Shown: in pieces, positions 60,232-64,000 of the stretch
Position numbering within the stretch: the first letter of the stretch is position 1
Layout of the letters: every line of letters starts with the position of its first letter
NCBI GenBank assembly: GCA_963769665.1
Contig: CAVYMQ010000003.1
Coordinates: 682,001 to 746,000, forward strand
Direction of reading: 5' to 3'
Length of the DNA: 64,000 nucleotides
From: JACCTU01 sp963769665
GTDB taxonomy: Bacteria > Actinomycetota > Thermoleophilia > Gaiellales > Gaiellaceae
Position numbers and translations under genes: made by a program
The notes under the pieces: model-generated
The model's database searches: none
Seen by the model: only the letters and a program-made list of their open reading frames with translations
What the model was told of the DNA's origin: nothing

Positions 60232-61871
60232 GACGGCTCGTGCTCGCCGCGGCGGCCGCGGCGCTCCTCCTCCCGGGTCAGGCGGCCGCGGGCCGTTTCG
60301 CGGTCGGCGTCGAGCCGGGCACGTCCCTCGACGCTGTCGCGGCCGCGATCCAGCGGACGACGGGGACGCGCGCCGAGCGCAAGCTCGCCCCGCTTCGTGC
60401 GCTCATCGTCGACGCGAAGTCCGCGCGGGCCTTGCGCGCGCTCGACGGCGTGGAGTACGTCGAGCGGCTGGATGCGTCTCGCCGCGTCGCGTTCGTGCCG
60501 AACGACCCGATTGCGCCGAAGCAGTGGCACCTGGAGCAGGATCACGCGTTCGACTTCTGGCCCGAGCTCCCGGCCCTTGCGGGGCCGCGCATCGCGGTGA
60601 TCGACTCCGGGATCGACGGCACGCACCCGGATCTCGCCTCCCGGATCGCCGGCTCCCGGAGCTTTGTCGGCGGGAACGCCCTGACCGACCAGCAAGGCCA
60701 CGGGACGTTCGTCGCGGGCCTGATCGCAGCGCAGACGAACAACGCGCTCGGCGTGGCTGGGATCGCGTTCCCGTCGCAGCTGCTCATCGCCAAGGTCGTG
60801 CGCGCGAACCGGCAGGTCTCGCTCGAGGCGGAGGCGGACGCGATTCGCTGGGCGGTCGAGAACGGTGCGCGCGTGATCAACCTCTCGCTCGGAGGTGTGC
60901 GCGACCCGCGTGACGCCGGCCGTGACACCTACTCGCCGCTCGAGGCGGCGGCGGTCCGCTATGCCTACACGCGCCGGGTCGTGGTCGTGGCCGCGGTCGG
61001 GAACGCGGACCAAGCGCCGAGGTCACCGTGGCCGTACGCGAGCTATCCGGCGGCGCTTCCGCACGTGATCGGCGTGAGCGCGCTCGGCAAGGACGGGTCG
61101 GTGCCGCTCTTCTCGAACCGCGACCCGATCTACAACGACCTTGCGGCACCCGGCCAGGAGCTCGTCTCCACGTTCCCGCGCCAGCTGACGGCACTGCGGG
61201 CGAGCTGCCCCGAGCAGGGGTATTCGATCTGCGGCTCGGACGACTATCGCAACGCGGAGGGCACGTCCTTCGCCGCGCCGCAGGTGGCCGCCGCCGCAGC
61301 GCTCCTGCTGGCCGCGCGCCCGCCGCTCCAGCCGGACCAGGTCGCGCACATCCTCACCCGCTCGGCCGAGGACGTCAACGCCGCGAGCGGCTGCAAGCCC
61401 TGCCCCCTACAGCGGGACTCGTACAGCGGCTGGGGGAGGCTCAACATCGCGAAGTCGCTGGCAGGCCTCGCCGGCCCGATCCCGCTGGCCGATCGCTTCG
61501 AGTCGAACGACGATGCGGGCACACAGGCGACGCCGATGCGACAGGCGCGCGTCGATTTCTCGGCGACACTCGACTTCTGGGACGACAACGTGGACGTCTA
61601 CAAGGTGTATCTGCGCGCCAAGCAGCGGATCGTGATCACGCTGGACGGCCCGCGCGGCGTCAACACCGACCTCCTGCTCTGGAGGCCCGGAACGCAAAGG
61701 GTGCAAGGGCTGTCGCTCGCGCTGCTCCGACAGCGGGTCGCGCTCTCGGCGAAGCCGGGCACGCGCGAGCAGATCTCGCATCGCGCGAAGACCTCAGGCT
61801 GGTACTACGTCGAGGCGAAGCTCGTGCAGCCCGGCGCCGGGTCGTACCGGCTTCGCTACGCCAAGCGCTAG
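60228..61871 (+). CDS. Secreted subtilisin-family (S8) serine protease
   Basis: 547 aa. Signal peptide, an inhibitor-I9-like propeptide (about 22-85), then the triad: Asp in AVIDSGIDGTHPDL, His in GHGTFVAGL, Ser in GTSFAAPQVAAAA. A C-terminal beta domain (VDVYKVYLRAKQRIVITLDG) resembles a pre-peptidase C-terminal domain. GTG 60228 overlaps the SpoIID stop, so the two exported proteins are co-translated. Confidence 0.92.
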   Translation: MRRLVLAAAAAALLLPGQAAAGRFAVGVEPGTSLDAVAAAIQRTTGTRAERKLAPLRALIVDAKSARALRALDGVEYVERLDASRRVAFVPNDPIAPKQWHLEQDHAFDFWPELPALAGPRIAVIDSGIDGTHPDLASRIAGSRSFVGGNALTDQQGHGTFVAGLIAAQTNNALGVAGIAFPSQLLIAKVVRANRQVSLEAEADAIRWAVENGARVINLSLGGVRDPRDAGRDTYSPLEAAAVRYAYTRRVVVVAAVGNADQAPRSPWPYASYPAALPHVIGVSALGKDGSVPLFSNRDPIYNDLAAPGQELVSTFPRQLTALRASCPEQGYSICGSDDYRNAEGTSFAAPQVAAAAALLLAARPPLQPDQVAHILTRSAEDVNAASGCKPCPLQRDSYSGWGRLNIAKSLAGLAGPIPLADRFESNDDAGTQATPMRQARVDFSATLDFWDDNVDVYKVYLRAKQRIVITLDGPRGVNTDLLLWRPGTQRVQGLSLALLRQRVALSAKPGTREQISHRAKTSGWYYVEAKLVQPGAGSYRLRYAKR

Positions 61872-62509
61872 AGCAGTTCTTCTGCGGGCACGTCGCGGAG
61901 CACGCGCGCCGGGTTTCCCACCACGACGACGCGCGGCGGCACGTCCTTCGTCACGACCGCCCCAGCGCCGATGAACGCCTCCTCGCCGATCTCGACCCCC
62001 GGGCAGAGGATGGCGCCGCCTCCGACCCGCGCGCCGCGACGGATCGTCGGGCCCTTGACAAGCTCGCGTCGCTTCTCGGTGCGCCCCATGAAGTTGTCGT
62101 TCGTGGTGACGACGCACGGTGCGATGAACACCTGTTCCTCGAGCGTCGAGTACGCCGTGATGTACGCCTCGGCCTGGATCGTCGTCCCCGCGCCGATCGT
62201 GGTGTCGTTCTCGACCAACGAACCGCTGCCGATCACGACGTCGTCGCCGATCACGCACCGCTCTCGGACGCGTGCTCCGTCACCGACGATCACGCGCGCG
62301 CCGAGCTTCGTGCCCGCGAACACGATCGCGCCCGTCGAGACGATCGTTCCCGGGCCGAGCTCGAGCGGCTCGAGCGGCTCGCGCTTCGCGGTCGAACGGG
62401 CCGAGAGCGTCGGCTGCTTGCCGACGACGGCGTTGTCGCCGATCTTGCAGCCGTCGCCGATCACCGTCCCCGGGTAGACGACGGCGTTCGCGCCGAGCTC
62501 GTAGTTCAC
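61868..62509 (-). CDS. Left-handed beta-helix N-acetyltransferase (WlbB/WbpD-like)
   Basis: 213 aa built of hexapeptide repeats (VYPGTVIGDGCKIGDNAVVG, VCPGVEIGEEAFIGAGAVVT-type). The VTTNDNFMGR segment fits UDP-3-amino-GlcNAcA N-acetyltransferases. With the adjoining WlbA-like dehydrogenase and UDP-sugar 6-dehydrogenase it suggests synthesis of a 2,3-diacetamido uronic acid. GTG 62509 overlaps the preceding gene. Confidence 0.85.
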   Translation of the reverse strand: MNYELGANAVVYPGTVIGDGCKIGDNAVVGKQPTLSARSTAKREPLEPLELGPGTIVSTGAIVFAGTKLGARVIVGDGARVRERCVIGDDVVIGSGSLVENDTTIGAGTTIQAEAYITAYSTLEEQVFIAPCVVTTNDNFMGRTEKRRELVKGPTIRRGARVGGGAILCPGVEIGEEAFIGAGAVVTKDVPPRVVVVGNPARVLRDVPAEELL

Positions 62510-63486
62510 GCGGGTACGGCTGTCAGGGAATGCTGCAGCTGCTCGAGCGTGCGCACGACCGCGAGCCCGTCGAGCGCGACCTTGCGTCGGTCGCCTTCTC
62601 CGCCGACGAGCGAGAGAAAGTGCTGGCACTCGAGCTTGAGCGGCTCGTCGTTCGGGATCTTCGGGCTGTAGATGTCACCAGTGCGCGTCTGCCACTCGCC
62701 GTAGGTCTGCGCAGGCTGCCACGGCCCCTTCTCGTACACGGTGATCTTGCGCTCGAGCTCCATGTCGTCGAAGACGACCATCTTGTCGCGGCCGACGACT
62801 GTGATCCGCCGCATCTTGTGCGGGTCGAGCCACGACAGGTGCATGTGCGCGATCCTGCCGCTCGCGAAGCGCAGGTAGCAGAAGACGACGTCCTCGACAC
62901 CCGGCGTCAGGAACGCGTTGCCGTGGGCCCAGGCCTCGCTCGGCTCCTCGTCGAGGAGGTACAGGATCACGGAGAGGTCGTGAACGCCGAGCGACCAGAG
63001 CGCGTTCTCGTCCTTGCGGATGATCCCGAGGTTCTGCCGGTTGCCGTACACGCACAGCACGTCCCCGAGCGCCCCGTCGTCGACGAGCTCCTTCACCGTT
63101 CGCACGCCGGGGTGGTAGAGCAGGAGGTGGCCCGGCATCAGGGTCAGCTCGCGCTCCTCCGCGAGCGCCACGAGCTCCTCCATCTCCTCGCCGCGCATCG
63201 CCGGGGGCTTCTCGACGAAGACGTGCTTGCCCGCCTGGAGCGCCTGCTTGGCGAGCGAGTAGTGCGTCGGCACGGGCGTCGCGATGACGACCGCCTCGAC
63301 CTCGGGGTCGGCGAGGAGCTCACCGAAGTCGTCCGTGACGTGCGCGTTCGGGTAGCGCCGCGCGAACTCCTCGCGCGTCTCGGGCGACACGTCGCACAGC
63401 GCGCGAAGCTCGGAGAGGTCGTCGAAGTTGCGGACGAGGTTCTTGCCCCAGTGGCCGAGCCCGGCCACCGCGACCTTCACGCTCAC
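62506..63486 (-). CDS. Gfo/Idh/MocA oxidoreductase (WlbA/WbpB-like)
   Basis: 326 aa NAD-dependent dehydrogenase: AVAGLGHWGKNLVRNF binds the cofactor, HVFVEKPPAMRGEE has the EKP motif, and WSLGVHDLSVILYLL the active-site His. Probably the UDP-GlcNAc-uronate 3-dehydrogenase of the di-N-acetylated uronate pathway. GTG 63486 overlaps the upstream stop (GTGA). Confidence 0.87.
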   Translation of the reverse strand: MSVKVAVAGLGHWGKNLVRNFDDLSELRALCDVSPETREEFARRYPNAHVTDDFGELLADPEVEAVVIATPVPTHYSLAKQALQAGKHVFVEKPPAMRGEEMEELVALAEERELTLMPGHLLLYHPGVRTVKELVDDGALGDVLCVYGNRQNLGIIRKDENALWSLGVHDLSVILYLLDEEPSEAWAHGNAFLTPGVEDVVFCYLRFASGRIAHMHLSWLDPHKMRRITVVGRDKMVVFDDMELERKITVYEKGPWQPAQTYGEWQTRTGDIYSPKIPNDEPLKLECQHFLSLVGGEGDRRKVALDGLAVVRTLEQLQHSLTAVPA

Positions 63487-64000
63487 AGCTTCCAGACCTT
63501 GTCCGAGTCCCGCCCCTTGTCACCCGTTGCGTTCCGCAGGTCAACGACGAGGTCGGCCTGGTCGACGAGCGCGCTGTAGTCGATCGACGAGTGGTCGGTC
63601 ACGATCGTCACGCAGTCGTACCGCGCGGGGTCGAGCGGCACGGACTCCAGACCGAGGTCGGGAACCGATGGAACATGCGGGTCGTGGTAGGCGACGTTTG
63701 CGCCGGCGTTGCGCAGGAGCTCGATCAGCTTCAGCGCCGGCGACTCGCGCACGTCGCCGATGTCGGGCTTGTAGGCGACGCCGAGCACGAGGATCTGCGA
63801 GCCGCTCATCGACTTCTGCTTCTTGTGGTTGAGCGCCTGCGAGATGAGTGAGCGGCAGTAGTACGGCATCGCCTCGTTGACCTTGCCCGCGAGCTCGATG
63901 AACTCCGTCGTGAAGCCGAACTCGCGTGCCTTCCACGTGAGATAGAAGGGGTCGACCGGGATGCAATGGCCGCCGAGGCCGGGGCCCGGCTTGAAGCTCA
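63483..64000 (-). CDS. Nucleotide-sugar 6-dehydrogenase (partial)
   Basis: C-terminal 171 residues of a UDP-glucose/GDP-mannose dehydrogenase-family enzyme (WbpA/WecC type); the N-terminus lies right of the window. The catalytic Cys is in GLGGHCIPVDPFYL, and VLGVAYKPDIGDVRESPALK marks the C-terminal domain. It likely oxidises UDP-GlcNAc to the uronate used by the next two genes. Confidence 0.92.
   Translation of the reverse strand, partial: SFKPGPGLGGHCIPVDPFYLTWKAREFGFTTEFIELAGKVNEAMPYYCRSLISQALNHKKQKSMSGSQILVLGVAYKPDIGDVRESPALKLIELLRNAGANVAYHDPHVPSVPDLGLESVPLDPARYDCVTIVTDHSSIDYSALVDQADLVVDLRNATGDKGRDSDKVWKL

Overview
The window is a contiguous piece of high-GC bacterial chromosome spanning the replication origin. 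The order rnpA-rpmH | dnaA-dnaN-recF-dciA-gyrB-gyrA is the classic Gram-positive/actinobacterial origin neighbourhood. Very high GC, many GTG starts, dense 4-bp ATGA/GTGA overlaps, an Actinobacteria-type LigD and E. coli-style separate AccA/AccD suggest a deep-branching actinobacterium; class Thermoleophilia is my guess, an inference from gene content only. I see no rRNA, tRNA, CRISPR, prophage or insertion sequence, and no stretch over 300 bases lacks a gene.

Layout. 1-10 kb: replication block with a bipartite origin (DnaA boxes before dnaA; an AT-rich unwinding element flanked by DnaA-trio-like arms between dnaA and dnaN). 10-15 kb: galT, an SPFH/NfeD membrane-quality pair and a secreted PGRP amidase. 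15-26 kb: birA, then an ECF sigma gene leading a type II fatty-acid operon (fabZ-H-D-G-F, no acpP), a metalloprotease-like gene, HAD, two tandem double-GNAT proteins, an unusual zinc-ribbon ureohydrolase, and accD-accA. 26-32 kb: a structured spacer with DnaA-like boxes, ligD, an HD-GYP protein, NDH-2 and a SLOG protein. 32-37.5 kb: an ECF42 sigma operon with three YCII/DGPF proteins and a dimethylargininase, then an MrfA-type helicase. 37.4-40.4 kb: TPP riboswitch and thiD-thiM-thiE-thiL. 40-48 kb: glycosyltransferase, PolX, LysE, OtsB, a split TSUP permease, a Zur/ZIP zinc operon with operator, and an M23 peptidase. 48-64 kb: lon-hsp20, a glycoside-hydrolase-like protein, dTDP-rhamnose genes (rmlA-C-D-SRPBCC-rmlB), a Ser/Thr kinase, SpoIID and S8 proteins, and the end of a UDP-sugar uronate operon running off the right edge.

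Functionally the genes cover chromosome initiation and topology, lipid supply (FAS II plus acetyl-CoA carboxylase and biotin ligase), envelope work (amidase, M23, SpoIID, rhamnose, UDP-diNAc-uronate), zinc homeostasis, thiamine synthesis and stress proteolysis.

Three window-wide patterns stand out. Many operon heads have a TAnnnT -10 hexamer only 6-8 bases before the start codon (leaderless mRNAs), several in 17-25 bp divergent gaps serving both directions. Most convergent gene pairs share a single CTAG as both stop codons. Several genes have no ATG/GTG/TTG where homology requires a start (recF, galT, thiD and others).
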